From Microbacterium faecale (lineage in GTDB: Bacteria > Actinomycetota > Actinomycetes > Actinomycetales > Microbacteriaceae): 64,000 nucleotides of DNA. Both the position numbers and the translations under genes were made by a program. This document shows, piece by piece, positions 45,129-53,500 of this stretch (position 1 is its first letter; the number at the start of each line of letters is the position of its first letter). Below the pieces are notes generated by a model, which was not told where the DNA came from, did no database searches, and saw only the letters and a list, made by a program, of their open reading frames with translations. The stretch is from positions 124,001 through 188,000 of the forward strand of contig NZ_BMHO01000001.1 in the NCBI RefSeq assembly GCF_014640975.1, written 5' to 3'.

Positions 45129-47585
45129 ATGGTGAGGGTGCAGGGGACTGATCGCGACCGGCTGAGCCGGCCCCGCCTCGTGTCGCTCTGGCGACGCGTG
45201 ACGGCGGGCGCAACGGTGCTTGTGACCGCACAGCACGACAGCGGCGTCGCCTCCAGTGTGCGCGAATGGGTCGCCGAGACGGGCGATCGTCTGATCGAGT
45301 GGTCGTCGAATCGTGTCGACGTGCCCGCGGAGACGCCCGACGCCGACGTCGTCCTGCTGGAGATCGAAGGCATGCTCGGCACCCACGTCACTGCAGCCCT
45401 CGCGGTGCGCGAGCGCTGGCCCGCGGCGACGCTCATCGCCGTCTCCAGCACACAGTGGCCGCCGGGCCTCCTCGATGCGGGCATGCGACCCGAACGCGTC
45501 TTCCCCGGATCCCAGTTCGGCTTCACGACGGACGAGACGCTCGACAGGGCCGAGCAGCTCGGCCTCGCCCTCACCTGGGATGAGGCCAGCGGCCTCCTCG
45601 AACGCGTGGGCACACACGCTGGCCTGGTGGACGCGATCCTGCGCGCAGCCACGTCGCACGGATCCCTCGACGAGGCCGCGGTGCGCACGGGGTGCGATGC
45701 GCTCGTGAGTCACTTCGCGGGGGCCGCTGCCGCCGGCGTCTTCCGTCCGAACGGCTGGCGAGCGGTGCTCGTCTCGGCGCGCATCGGACCGATGCCCCGT
45801 CGCACGCTGCTCGAGGTGTGGGGGCGCGACGAGGTCGTGCGCGCCGCCTTCGACAATGTGCTCCAGGCGGGCTTCTTCGTACAGGATCCCGACTCCGACA
45901 TGATGCAGCTACGGCCCGATATCCGGGCCGCCGTCATCGACCGGATCGAGCGCGAGGCACGACTGGATGCCGTCGACGCGGACGTCGCCGCGCTCGCCTC
46001 GCGTTTCCTGAGTGAGGGGCGTACCGACGATGGCTGGTCGATCGTCGCCGATCTCCCCGCGGCACGCACCCGCCTGCTGGTCGAGCACTGGTGGCTGCTC
46101 GGCGAGTTCGACGTCGCGCACGCCCGGCCGTGGCTCGAGGAGGCCATCACTCGCAGCGCGTCCCCCGAACTGCGCGTCGCGCTCATCCGGTGCCTGATCG
46201 ACGTCACCAGCGCGAACCACACCGGCCACGTGTCGCAGGCGGACCGCCGCGTCGCCCGCGACCTCCTCGACGAGACCGACGGGGTCGAGATGTCGGTCGG
46301 AGCGCTGCTGCTCGCGGACACGCTGCGCGGCGTGCTTCTCCGCCTCGACGGCCACCACGGCGAAGCGCTCGAGACCCACGAGAGGCTCGCTGACTCGGTC
46401 GATCGGGTCCACGACGACGCCGACGACGGGGCTCCATCGCTCGCGCAGGCGAACCTCCTCCTGCACGCGGGGATCAGCGCCATCGACGCGTCTCGATCGG
46501 ACATCGCGTCGGACCGTTTCGCCGCGGCTGCGGCTCTCGCGCACTCCTCGAAGCACGATCGCCTCGCCCGCTACGCGCACGAGATGCTGCTGCTTGTCAC
46601 GACAAACAGCGGGCGCGCGCCCCTCCCGTCCACCTTCCAGGCGCGTGTGGACAACCTCGTCGGCGCTCACGTGATCACACCGCCGATGTCGAACGTGGTC
46701 AAGCTCAGCAGCGCGCTCTACATCGTGGATCCGCGCGGGCTGCAGGAGGCGCTCGACGACGAGGCGCCGGCCGTCGATGATCCGCTCATGCTGCGCTTCA
46801 TCGACCTCGCCCTGCGTTCGTTCGCACACGGTCTGCTGGGCACCTCGGGCCTCGCGGCGCGCGCGATCGAACTGTTCGAGCGCGAGCTCGATGGCCGCGA
46901 CCTGACGGCGAACCATCGCGCCCTGCTCGTGTGGGCGCGAACGGAGGCGCTCCTGCACGCCGGCGCGGCGGACCGTGCCGTGGAACTGCTGACCGAGACG
47001 CGCGGGCTCCGCGCGGTCATCCCTGTGGACGTCCTGCTCGCGCGCGCCGCGCTGCGCGCGAAGAAGCCCGAGCGCGCATTGGCGGCGCTCGCTTCCACCC
47101 AGGACGCGTACGGGTCCGGAGTCCTCGCCGTATGGTCGCACCTGCTGCTGTTCCTCGCGTACCACGCGATCGGATCCGACTCGTCACTCGAGGTCGCGCA
47201 TCAGCACCTCTCAACGGCGCTCGTCGCCGGATCCCGCGCCCGTCCCCTGCTGCCGTTCGCCGCGCAGGGAATGAGCGCGCTGGGCACCACACTCACGCAG
47301 GCGGATCAGCTCGCCCTCGACCCCGCCGGGCGTCGATACATCGCCGACGTCGAGCGGATGCGTGATGAGCTGCAGCTCGCCACCAGCACGACCCTCGCAC
47401 TCAGTGAACGTGAGCGCGTCGTCGTCGCGCACCTCGTCGCCGCCGAGTCGACGCGCGACCTCGCGGCACGGCTCCACGTCTCCCCCAACACGGTCAAGAC
47501 CCAGCTGCGGTCGATCTATCGCAAACTCGGCGTCTCGTCGTGGGCCGACGCCGTGGCGACGGCGAAGCGCCTCGGGCTCGTCTGA
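45129..47585 (+). CDS. Large LuxR family regulator with degenerate ATPase site
   Basis: An 818-residue protein of the same overall plan as the regulator at 18092: an N-terminal NTPase-like region, a long helical middle and a C-terminal LuxR helix-turn-helix (LALSERERVVVAHLVAAESTRDLAARLHVSPNTVKTQLRSIYRKLGVSSWADAV). Where the P-loop should be it reads VTAQHDSGVASS, without the Gly-Lys-Ser/Thr core, so ATP binding is doubtful. The ATG at 45129 was chosen as the first good start; GTG codons follow closely. The neighbours are a HAD phosphatase gene and, convergently, lrgB. Targets are unknown. Confidence 0.85.
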   Translation: MVRVQGTDRDRLSRPRLVSLWRRVTAGATVLVTAQHDSGVASSVREWVAETGDRLIEWSSNRVDVPAETPDADVVLLEIEGMLGTHVTAALAVRERWPAATLIAVSSTQWPPGLLDAGMRPERVFPGSQFGFTTDETLDRAEQLGLALTWDEASGLLERVGTHAGLVDAILRAATSHGSLDEAAVRTGCDALVSHFAGAAAAGVFRPNGWRAVLVSARIGPMPRRTLLEVWGRDEVVRAAFDNVLQAGFFVQDPDSDMMQLRPDIRAAVIDRIEREARLDAVDADVAALASRFLSEGRTDDGWSIVADLPAARTRLLVEHWWLLGEFDVAHARPWLEEAITRSASPELRVALIRCLIDVTSANHTGHVSQADRRVARDLLDETDGVEMSVGALLLADTLRGVLLRLDGHHGEALETHERLADSVDRVHDDADDGAPSLAQANLLLHAGISAIDASRSDIASDRFAAAAALAHSSKHDRLARYAHEMLLLVTTNSGRAPLPSTFQARVDNLVGAHVITPPMSNVVKLSSALYIVDPRGLQEALDDEAPAVDDPLMLRFIDLALRSFAHGLLGTSGLAARAIELFERELDGRDLTANHRALLVWARTEALLHAGAADRAVELLTETRGLRAVIPVDVLLARAALRAKKPERALAALASTQDAYGSGVLAVWSHLLLFLAYHAIGSDSSLEVAHQHLSTALVAGSRARPLLPFAAQGMSALGTTLTQADQLALDPAGRRYIADVERMRDELQLATSTTLALSERERVVVAHLVAAESTRDLAARLHVSPNTVKTQLRSIYRKLGVSSWADAVATAKRLGLV

Positions 47586-47627
47586 GCAGGCTGCCCGCCG
47601 TGGCACACTCCGCTTGCGCGTCGATCC

Positions 47628-48296
47628 TCACAGCCAGCCGATGAGGCTCGCGGCGAGGATCACCACCGGCACCAGCAGTGCGGCGAGCGCAAGTCCGAGC
47701 GCCGACGAGGCGCCCGTGGCGGGGCTCAGCTCCATCGCGCGCGCCGTGCCGATCGCGTGCGCCGATAGCCCGATCGAGAACCCCTGCGACACCGGATCCG
47801 TCACGCGCACGAGGCGCAGGAGCGGCGGCCCCGCGACCGCGCCGAGGATCCCCGTGAGGATCGAGAAGACCGCCGCGAGCGACGCGGGAGCGCCCAGGAC
47901 GCCCGACACCGCCGCGGACACCGCCGACGTCGCATGCTTCGGCGCCAAGGTCAGCAGGATCTCGTACGGCACCCCGAGCAACCAGGCGACAAACACCGTC
48001 GTCGCGACGCCGACGATCGTCGCGACGACCGCGGCGATGATGAGCGCCGGGAGGAGGCGCCCCAGCTCACGCGCGTGCCGCTGGATGGGGAACGCCAGCG
48101 CCACGATGGCGGGGCCGAGCAGCGCGGTCAGCGGAACCGTTCCCTGTTGGTAGTCGACCAGCGGGATCCGCAGGAGCAGGAGGAACGCCGCGAGCACGAT
48201 CGTGCTCGTCATCACGGGGTTCAGCATGGCCGAGAAGCGGGACAGCCATGCCGCGCCTGCCCAGACCAGAAGCGTGAGTGCGAGGGGCCAGATCAT
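47628..48296 (-). CDS. lrgB: LrgB family protein (murein hydrolase export/antiholin partner)
   Basis: A 222-residue membrane protein with about six to seven hydrophobic segments. The family hallmark GPAIVALAFPIQRHARELGRLLPAL and the segment LAPKHATSAVSAAVSGVLGAPASLAAVFSI (conserved PKS/T-type motif) are clear. In Staphylococcus LrgAB modulates autolysis, and in Bacillus the family exports or imports pyruvate. Its ATG overlaps the lrgA stop by four bases, so the pair is translated together. Confidence 0.92.
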   Translation of the reverse strand: MIWPLALTLLVWAGAAWLSRFSAMLNPVMTSTIVLAAFLLLLRIPLVDYQQGTVPLTALLGPAIVALAFPIQRHARELGRLLPALIIAAVVATIVGVATTVFVAWLLGVPYEILLTLAPKHATSAVSAAVSGVLGAPASLAAVFSILTGILGAVAGPPLLRLVRVTDPVSQGFSIGLSAHAIGTARAMELSPATGASSALGLALAALLVPVVILAASLIGWL

Positions 48297-48688
48297 GACC
48301 GGCGCATCCGTCGCATCAGCAGCTCGGCGACGAACGCCGCCGTCAGGAAGGTCACGAGCCAGCCGATGATCAGCGCCGCCGTGATGGCGAGCGCGTGCTC
48401 GGCGAGCGGACCGAACGAGCCGATGATGCCGACGGCGAGGGGCACGAGCAGCAGAGGCAGGACCGCGACGAGCGAGTCGGCGGCAGGTGCGACGACGCGG
48501 GCGACGAGCCGCCGGGCGGGCGTGAGCAGCACGACGAGCAACAGGATCATTCCCACCGTCGAACCGGGGATCGGCAGACCCACCGCGCTGCGCAGGGCGT
48601 CGCCCGCGACGGCGAACGCCACGAGGATCCCGAGCCCAAACAGCCACCGCGCCAGCGCGTTCGTCTTTTTCTGCCCGTCGTCGGCCAT
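48293..48688 (-). CDS. lrgA: CidA/LrgA family holin-like protein
   Basis: A 131-residue protein with four predicted membrane segments and the CidA/LrgA core GLPIPGSTVGMILLLVVLL, the most conserved stretch of the family. The start at 48688 (MADDGQKK) has GAGAGGG upstream; an earlier frame extension adds 18 residues. It is the first gene of lrgA-lrgB. A LytS/LytR-type regulator is not adjacent. Confidence 0.9.
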   Translation of the reverse strand: MADDGQKKTNALARWLFGLGILVAFAVAGDALRSAVGLPIPGSTVGMILLLVVLLTPARRLVARVVAPAADSLVAVLPLLLVPLAVGIIGSFGPLAEHALAITAALIIGWLVTFLTAAFVAELLMRRMRRS

Positions 48689-48751
48689 CCGGAACACCCT
48701 CTCCGGCGCGCGCGGGGCCGCGCCCTGCAGACATCCTGCCACGCTCCCCAG

Positions 48752-48812
48752 GTCCGCAAGTCTCCGACAAGTCCGGCGCGATTCGCATCGGACTCGTCGG
48801 AGACTTGTGGAC
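48752..48812. repeat. Family C inverted repeat, copy 2, between divergent genes
   Basis: 23-bp arms (48752-48774 and 48790-48812) with two mismatches, based on GTCCGCAAGTCTCCGACAAG. Unlike the other copies it is upstream of both neighbours (lrgA and the monooxygenase) rather than at a 3' end. Confidence 0.94.
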
Positions 48813-48900
48813 TCGCGCGTGCATGACGCCGCGTGACGGCACGCGTCGGCGTGTGACGCGAACGGTTGCGGTCGCGCCGGACGCGCGGTTTCCTCGGTGC

Positions 48901-50283
48901 ATGCCTCGCCAGATCCGATTCAACGCGTTCGATATGAACTGTGTCGCGCATCAGGCCTCGGGCCTGTGGCGCCATCCCCGCGACCGCTCTCGCGAGTACA
49001 ACACGATCCGCTACTGGACCGATCTCGCGCAGCTGCTTGAGCGCGGAACCTTCGACGGCCTGTTCATCGCCGACGTGCTCGGCACGTACGACGTGTACGG
49101 CGGCACGAATGAGGCGGCGCTGCGCAACGGCGCCCAGGTTCCCGTCAACGACCCGCTGCTGCTCGCCTCGGCGATGGCGGCGGTCACCGAGCACCTCGGT
49201 TTCGGCATCACCGCCGGAACCGCTTTCGAGCACCCGTACCCGTTTGCGCGTCGACTGTCGACGCTCGATCACCTCACGAACGGGCGGATCGGCTGGAACG
49301 TCGTGACCGGGTACCTGCCGAGCGCCGCGCGCAACATGGGCAATGACGATCAGATGGAGCACGACCGCCGCTACGACCACGCGGACGAGTACCTCGAGGT
49401 GCTCTACAAGCTCTGGGAGGGCTCGTGGGAGGACGATGCCGTCGTCGTCGACCGCGAGGCCGGCATCTTCACGGATCCCGCGAAGGTGCACCCGATCGAG
49501 CACCACGGCGAGTGGTTCGACGTCCCCGGCATCCACATCTCGGAGCCTTCGCCGCAACGCACGCCCGTCATCTATCAGGCGGGTGCCTCGCCGCGGGGAG
49601 TCGCCTTCGCGGCCGAGAACGCCGAGGCGATCTTCGTCGCCGCCCCGTCGGCCGACGTGCTCGCGAAGACGGTGAAGCGGATCCGCGATGGCCTCGAGGC
49701 CGCGGGACGCGACCGCTACGACGCCAAGATCTATACGCTCGTGACGATCGTGACCGGCGCGACGGAAGAGGACGCGCGGGCGAAGAAGGCCGAGTACGAC
49801 CAGTACGCGTCGACCGAGGGCGCGCTGACCTTCACGTCGGGCTGGATGGGCGTCGACCTGTCGCAGTACGACTGGGACGAACCGCTCGGGAACGTCCAGT
49901 CGAACGCGATCCAGTCGACGCTGCAGCACCTGAAGGAGGAGGCAGAGCTCGGCCGCGAGTGGACGGTCGGCGACCTTGCGCGGCGGAACGCGATCGGCGG
50001 CCTCGGGCCCACGATCGTCGGATCCGGCGAGCAGATCGCCGACGAGCTGCAGCGGTGGGTCGCCGAGGCCGACGTCGACGGGTTCAATCTCGCCTACGCC
50101 GTCGCTCACGAGACGTGGGAGGACGTCATCGAGCACGTGATCCCCGTCCTGCGCGAACGCGGCATCTATCCGGAGTCATACGCTCCCGGGACGCTGCGGC
50201 AGAAGCTGCAGGGCGCCGGCGACCGGGTCAAGGACACCCATCGCCCCGCGCGCTATCGCGTGAGCGAGCGCGCCGTCGTCTGA
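48901..50283 (+). CDS. FMN-dependent monooxygenase, NtaA/SnaA/DszA family
   Basis: A 460-residue luciferase-like flavin monooxygenase. FDGLFIADVLGTYDVYGG near the N-terminus, the GRIGWNVVTGYLPSAARN motif and PVIYQAGASPRGVAFAAENAEAIF are hallmarks of the NtaA/SnaA/DszA subgroup. These enzymes act on nitrilotriacetate, pristinamycin or dibenzothiophene sulfone with reduced FMN from a separate reductase. No reductase gene is adjacent and the substrate is unknown. A family C repeat begins two bases after the stop. Confidence 0.92.
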   Translation: MPRQIRFNAFDMNCVAHQASGLWRHPRDRSREYNTIRYWTDLAQLLERGTFDGLFIADVLGTYDVYGGTNEAALRNGAQVPVNDPLLLASAMAAVTEHLGFGITAGTAFEHPYPFARRLSTLDHLTNGRIGWNVVTGYLPSAARNMGNDDQMEHDRRYDHADEYLEVLYKLWEGSWEDDAVVVDREAGIFTDPAKVHPIEHHGEWFDVPGIHISEPSPQRTPVIYQAGASPRGVAFAAENAEAIFVAAPSADVLAKTVKRIRDGLEAAGRDRYDAKIYTLVTIVTGATEEDARAKKAEYDQYASTEGALTFTSGWMGVDLSQYDWDEPLGNVQSNAIQSTLQHLKEEAELGREWTVGDLARRNAIGGLGPTIVGSGEQIADELQRWVAEADVDGFNLAYAVAHETWEDVIEHVIPVLRERGIYPESYAPGTLRQKLQGAGDRVKDTHRPARYRVSERAVV

Positions 50284-50285
50284 CG

Positions 50286-50348
50286 AGTCCGCAAGTCTCC
50301 GACGAGCCCGCAGCTGCTCGCAACGGACTCGTCGGAGACTTGCGGACT
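50286..50348. repeat. Family C inverted repeat, copy 3 (perfect)
   Basis: Perfect 21-bp arms (50286-50306 and 50328-50348) with a 21-base centre. It lies two bases after the monooxygenase stop and 25 bases from the convergent MerR-type stop. The centre closely resembles that of copy 4. Confidence 0.95.
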
Positions 50349-50373
50349 TAGTGCGCGCCGCCGATCGATGGGC

Positions 50374-51177
50374 TTAGGGACGCGCGACCGGCTGCTGGAG
50401 TTCCGTGACCCACGCCGACTGGTCCTCGTCGGGCGCAGCGCGGACGTAGAACTCGCGGTTCGGACCCGCCGGCGTCATCCCCCGTGCCGCGATCTCGACA
50501 TGCACGGCCTGCCAACTCGCGCCGATCCCAGCCATGGCTCCCAGGTGGATCCCGCAGACTGCCTCCGCCACGGACGGAAGCTCGACGATCTCAAGCCCGT
50601 CGGGTGCGGGTCCTGACCACTCGAACCCCGCCGTGACGTGCATCCCGCCCTCACCGAAGTCGTACACGGCAATCGGCACGTCGAAGGCGCCCTCTGCGTC
50701 GCCGATCGCACGCTGCGCGCGCTCGAATAGCCCGCTGACCAGACCAGCCATATCGCCGTTCTCGGGCCTGCCGGTCGCGGCCGCGAGCCGGACCGCGGGC
50801 AGGGGCTTCTCGATGATCTCGATGGTGCTCATAGTGTTCTCCTCTTCGATGACGTGGAGCCTCCGCTCGACATCGGCGAGTCGTTCGGCCGCGATCCGAT
50901 GCTCGCGCTCAACCTCGGCGCGACGGATGCGGAGCAAGTCGGCGAGCCGAGCCGCATCCACCCCCGCGTCGAGGTACTCGCTGACCTCAGTGAGACCGAA
51001 CCCGAGGCTGCGGAGCGCGACGATCCGGTGCAGTCGCTCGAGCTGCGATGGATCGTACGAGCGATATCCCGTGACTTCGTCGATGTGAGCGGGCACGAGC
51101 AGACCGGCGGCGTCCCAGTGGCGCAACATGCGATGCGTCACCTGGCCGATCTGCGCGAAAGCTCCGATGGACAGCAT
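50374..51177 (-). CDS. MerR family regulator with GyrI-like effector domain
   Basis: A 267-residue BmrR/TipA-like regulator. The N-terminal MerR domain reads SIGAFAQIGQVTHRMLRHWDAAGLLVPA, then DEVTGYRSYDPSQLERL. A coiled-coil linker leads to a GyrI-like ligand-binding domain (PLPAVRLAAATGRPENGD to the end). Such regulators activate efflux or resistance genes when bound to hydrophobic drugs. It is divergent from a broken GyrI-like gene at 51248, suggesting the original target was that neighbour. Confidence 0.9.
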   Translation of the reverse strand: MLSIGAFAQIGQVTHRMLRHWDAAGLLVPAHIDEVTGYRSYDPSQLERLHRIVALRSLGFGLTEVSEYLDAGVDAARLADLLRIRRAEVEREHRIAAERLADVERRLHVIEEENTMSTIEIIEKPLPAVRLAAATGRPENGDMAGLVSGLFERAQRAIGDAEGAFDVPIAVYDFGEGGMHVTAGFEWSGPAPDGLEIVELPSVAEAVCGIHLGAMAGIGASWQAVHVEIAARGMTPAGPNREFYVRAAPDEDQSAWVTELQQPVARP

Positions 51178-51247
51178 GAGACCTTTATCGACCCTTCCCC
51201 TGTGTCAGAGTCAAACACGGAGACAGGTGCGAAGGAAGGACGCGCGG

Positions 51248-51523
51248 ATGAAGGCGGATCTCAAGAGGACGATCAGCACGTACACGGCTCCGCGCGGTCG
51301 CCACCACGAGATCTATCTGAGTGATCCGCGCCGTGCCGCGCCCGAACGCCTCCGCACGATCCTGCGCCAGCCGGTGGAGCGCGCCGTCGTCCGACAAGTC
51401 CGCAAGTCTCCGACGAGCCCGCAGCTGTTTGCGACGGACTTGTCGGAGACTTGTGGACTTGCAGGGCGGGTTACGACCCGCCGACGGCGGTGTGGCCCTT
51501 CTTCCAGTACCCGGAGAATGTGA
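51248..51523 (+). pseudogene. GyrI-like domain protein remnant with internal deletion
   Basis: The frame begins MKADLKRTISTYTAPRG, the normal N-terminus of stand-alone GyrI-like proteins, after a good AAGGAAGG site. It then jumps straight to HHEIYLSDPRRAAPERLRTILRQPV, the normal C-terminus of that family; roughly 150-170 residues are missing. The expected stop after RQPV is gone and the frame runs through a family C repeat to 51523. It is opposite the MerR gene that probably once controlled it. Judgement rests on recalled family sequence. Confidence 0.7.
51389..51461. repeat. Family C inverted repeat, copy 4, with a partial third arm
   Basis: 23-bp arms (51395-51417 and 51439-51461) with two mismatches. 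An extra partial arm TCCGACAAGTCC just upstream (51390-51401) overlaps the left arm. It lies inside the read-through frame of the GyrI-like remnant and nine bases from the siderophore-protein stop. Confidence 0.93.
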
Positions 51524-52280
51524 CGTGCGACTTCGGGATCCCCCGCTCGCGCACGAGGTGTCGGCGTGCGGCGGCCGCGAGCGACTGCTCGCCGACCGCG
51601 AACGCATACGTGGATCCCGCGGGCATCTCCAGGTCACGTAGCGCGGGGAGCGCGGCGGATCCCGGGTCCGCGCCCGCGTCACGAATGAGCCAGTGCACGG
51701 CCATCCCGGCGGGCGCGTCGACGTCCTGCCGGTCGCGCTCGTCGAACAGCTCGATCAGTGCGTGGCCGACGGAGTCGCGGGGCATGTCGCGGAGGATGCC
51801 GACCGCGGCGGGAAGCCCGCTCTCGTCGGCGACGATGAGGTTGACGTCCGCGGGAAGACCGCGCCACCCACACCCCTGGTCGATGAACGCGACGCGGTCG
51901 CCCGGCTCCGCGGTGGCGGCCCACGGCCCGGCAACGCCTTCGGATCCGTGCACCACGAAGTCGACGTCGAGCTCGCGATCGGCGGCACGGTACTCACGCA
52001 CCGTGTAATTGCGCACGATCGGACGCTTGCCCTTGGGGATCCGCAAGTATCCCGTGAGGTACGCGCCCATCGTGAACTTGGCGGGCAGCCGCTCGAGCCC
52101 GCCAACGTCGCCAACGGGCAGCGCAAGGCGGAACCACTGGTCGTAGCCCACGGCCGTGAAGCGCTCAAGGTCGTCTCCTCCGAGCGTGACGCGGACCATG
52201 TGCGGCGTGACGTGCTCTCGTCGCACGACCTCGGCCTGGACCACACCGGAATCCGCGTGGGTGATGGCGATATTGCTCAC
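51471..52280 (-). CDS. Siderophore-interacting protein (ViuB/SIP family)
   Basis: A 269-residue flavoprotein that releases iron from imported ferric siderophores by reduction in the cytosol. The FAD-binding domain contains the motif PIVRNYTVREY, the NAD(P)H-binding part contains LIVADESGLPAAVGIL, and the tail FSGYWKKGHTA is typical of SIP. It starts at a GTG at 52280. A 19-bp DtxR/IdeR-type iron box lies six bases upstream of the start. Confidence 0.94.
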   Translation of the reverse strand: MSNIAITHADSGVVQAEVVRREHVTPHMVRVTLGGDDLERFTAVGYDQWFRLALPVGDVGGLERLPAKFTMGAYLTGYLRIPKGKRPIVRNYTVREYRAADRELDVDFVVHGSEGVAGPWAATAEPGDRVAFIDQGCGWRGLPADVNLIVADESGLPAAVGILRDMPRDSVGHALIELFDERDRQDVDAPAGMAVHWLIRDAGADPGSAALPALRDLEMPAGSTYAFAVGEQSLAAAARRHLVRERGIPKSHVTFSGYWKKGHTAVGGS

Positions 52281-52285
52281 AGGTC

Positions 52286-52304
52286 TTAGCGTAGCCTTAC
52301 CTTA
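52286..52304. promoter_or_regulatory. DtxR/IdeR-type iron box
   Basis: TTAGCGTAGCCTTACCTTA matches 15 of 19 positions of the iron-box consensus TTAGGTTAGCCTAACCTAA. It lies six bases before the siderophore-interacting protein start and overlaps the 3' end of the upstream gene. Confidence 0.8.
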
Positions 52305-52814
52305 TTCGGCGCGCGACCTCTTCTCGGGCGACGGAGCGGCAGCGTACGCTCCTCCGATCCGGTCGCGCGCCCGGTTGTGCGCCGCGATCGGCTGCAGCGC
52401 CGTCGCCGCACCGAGACCCGTCGGCGGCATCGCGGAGTAGAGCGTCTCCGCGCGGTCGACCACGTACGTCTCGTGCCAGATACCGACGGCACCCTTGGCA
52501 GCACGCGCGCGCCGGTTGAACTCGCCCCACGCCGGCCGATGCTTCGCCCCGGGATCCGACGCGTATTCGTAGAGCTTGTCGAGGCTTGTCCAGTACTGGA
52601 TGACGCTGGGGGTGCGCGGCATGCCGAAGTAGCGGAAGCCCACCATCCCCGACTCGGGATCCGCGGTGAGTTCGCGAAGCATCGGCGGCATCGCCGCGAT
52701 CGCGCTCGCCCACGTGCGCACGTGGCGCCAAGAGTTGATCCGCATCCCGATCAGGAACACCACAAGTTCACCGTCGTAGTCGTGAGTCATTCGACCCATC
52801 ACCGGCTTCGCCAT
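52302..52814 (-). CDS. DUF4188 family protein
   Basis: A 170-residue protein of the DUF4188 family, related to monooxygenase-like dimeric alpha-beta barrels. Family features are VVFLIGMRINSWRHVRTW, the AMPPMLREL segment, VIQYWTSLDKLYEYA and GIWHETYVV. Its ATG at 52814 has AAGGG upstream; a GTG three codons earlier is an alternative. It is divergent from a MerR-type regulator with overlapping dyads between them, an arrangement common for this family, which suggests induction by that regulator. Function unknown. Confidence 0.88.
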   Translation of the reverse strand: MAKPVMGRMTHDYDGELVVFLIGMRINSWRHVRTWASAIAAMPPMLRELTADPESGMVGFRYFGMPRTPSVIQYWTSLDKLYEYASDPGAKHRPAWGEFNRRARAAKGAVGIWHETYVVDRAETLYSAMPPTGLGAATALQPIAAHNRARDRIGGAYAAAPSPEKRSRAE

Positions 52815-52847
52815 CTTCCGCACCCTTCGCCATAATAGAAAGTGTCG

Positions 52848-52875
52848 CTATCCAATACTGGATAGTTGCACTATC
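52848..52875. promoter_or_regulatory. Overlapping dyads, candidate MerR-type operator
   Basis: CTATCCA-ATAC-TGGATAG (52848-52865) is a perfect 7-bp inverted repeat, and GATAG-TTGCA-CTATC (52861-52875) shares its right arm. They fill the gap between the divergent DUF4188 and regulator genes. TTGACA on the minus strand (52877-52882) may be the DUF4188 -35. Confidence 0.65.
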
Positions 52876-52892
52876 TATTGTCAAGAGGTGCC

Positions 52893-53498
52893 ATGAGAAT
52901 CTCCGAGCTGTCGGCCCGCGCGGGCATCGCCACGGCGACGATCAAGTACTACCTGCGCGAAGGCCTCCTTCCGCCCGGGGAACTCACGTCGGCGACGCAG
53001 GCCCGCTACAACGAACAGCACGTCGAGCGTCTGCGCCTCGTGCGCGCGCTCCTCGGGCCGGCGAAGCTCACGGTCGCGCGCGTACGCGACGTGCTGCGCG
53101 TCATCGACGAACCCGGGGCGGACATGTTCACAGCCCTCGGGGCTGCGCAGCACGCGACGCTCGACGAGGTGGAAGCCGTCGACACGTCCGTCGCCCTGGC
53201 GCTCGTGGAGCGCGCAGGCTGGAGGGTCGATCCATCGGGCCCAGAGCTCGCGCAGCTGGCGCGCGCCCTCCACGCCGCGGACGACGCGGACTTCGAAATC
53301 CCGGAGGGCGTACTCGACGCCCATATCAACGCGGCCGCGAGGGTCGCCGAGGCAGAGTTGGCGCACATGCCCGAGGATCCGCGGCACGCGCTGCGATACG
53401 CGGTCCTCGGCACGATCCTCGCGGAGCCGCTGCTCTCCGCTCTGCGTCGGCTTGCGGAGCAGAGCGCCGCCGCGGACCGATTCGGCCCCGCAACCTGA
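52893..53498 (+). CDS. MerR family transcriptional regulator
   Basis: A 201-residue regulator with an N-terminal MerR helix-turn-helix (MRISELSARAGIATATIKYYLREGLLPPG, then YNEQHVERLRLVRALL) and an alpha-helical C-terminal half that fits no named effector domain. ATG 52893 follows AAGAGG. It is divergent from DUF4188, and dyads between them are its likely operator. Its stop is directly followed by a 5'-truncated hydrolase remnant. Confidence 0.9.
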   Translation: MRISELSARAGIATATIKYYLREGLLPPGELTSATQARYNEQHVERLRLVRALLGPAKLTVARVRDVLRVIDEPGADMFTALGAAQHATLDEVEAVDTSVALALVERAGWRVDPSGPELAQLARALHAADDADFEIPEGVLDAHINAAARVAEAELAHMPEDPRHALRYAVLGTILAEPLLSALRRLAEQSAAADRFGPAT

Positions 53499-53500
53499 CG

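Noticed and set aside
11622..51461. CRISPR-like interpretation of the recurring palindromes
   Set aside because: Copies are kilobases apart, differ in family, have no regular spacers, and no cas genes are present.
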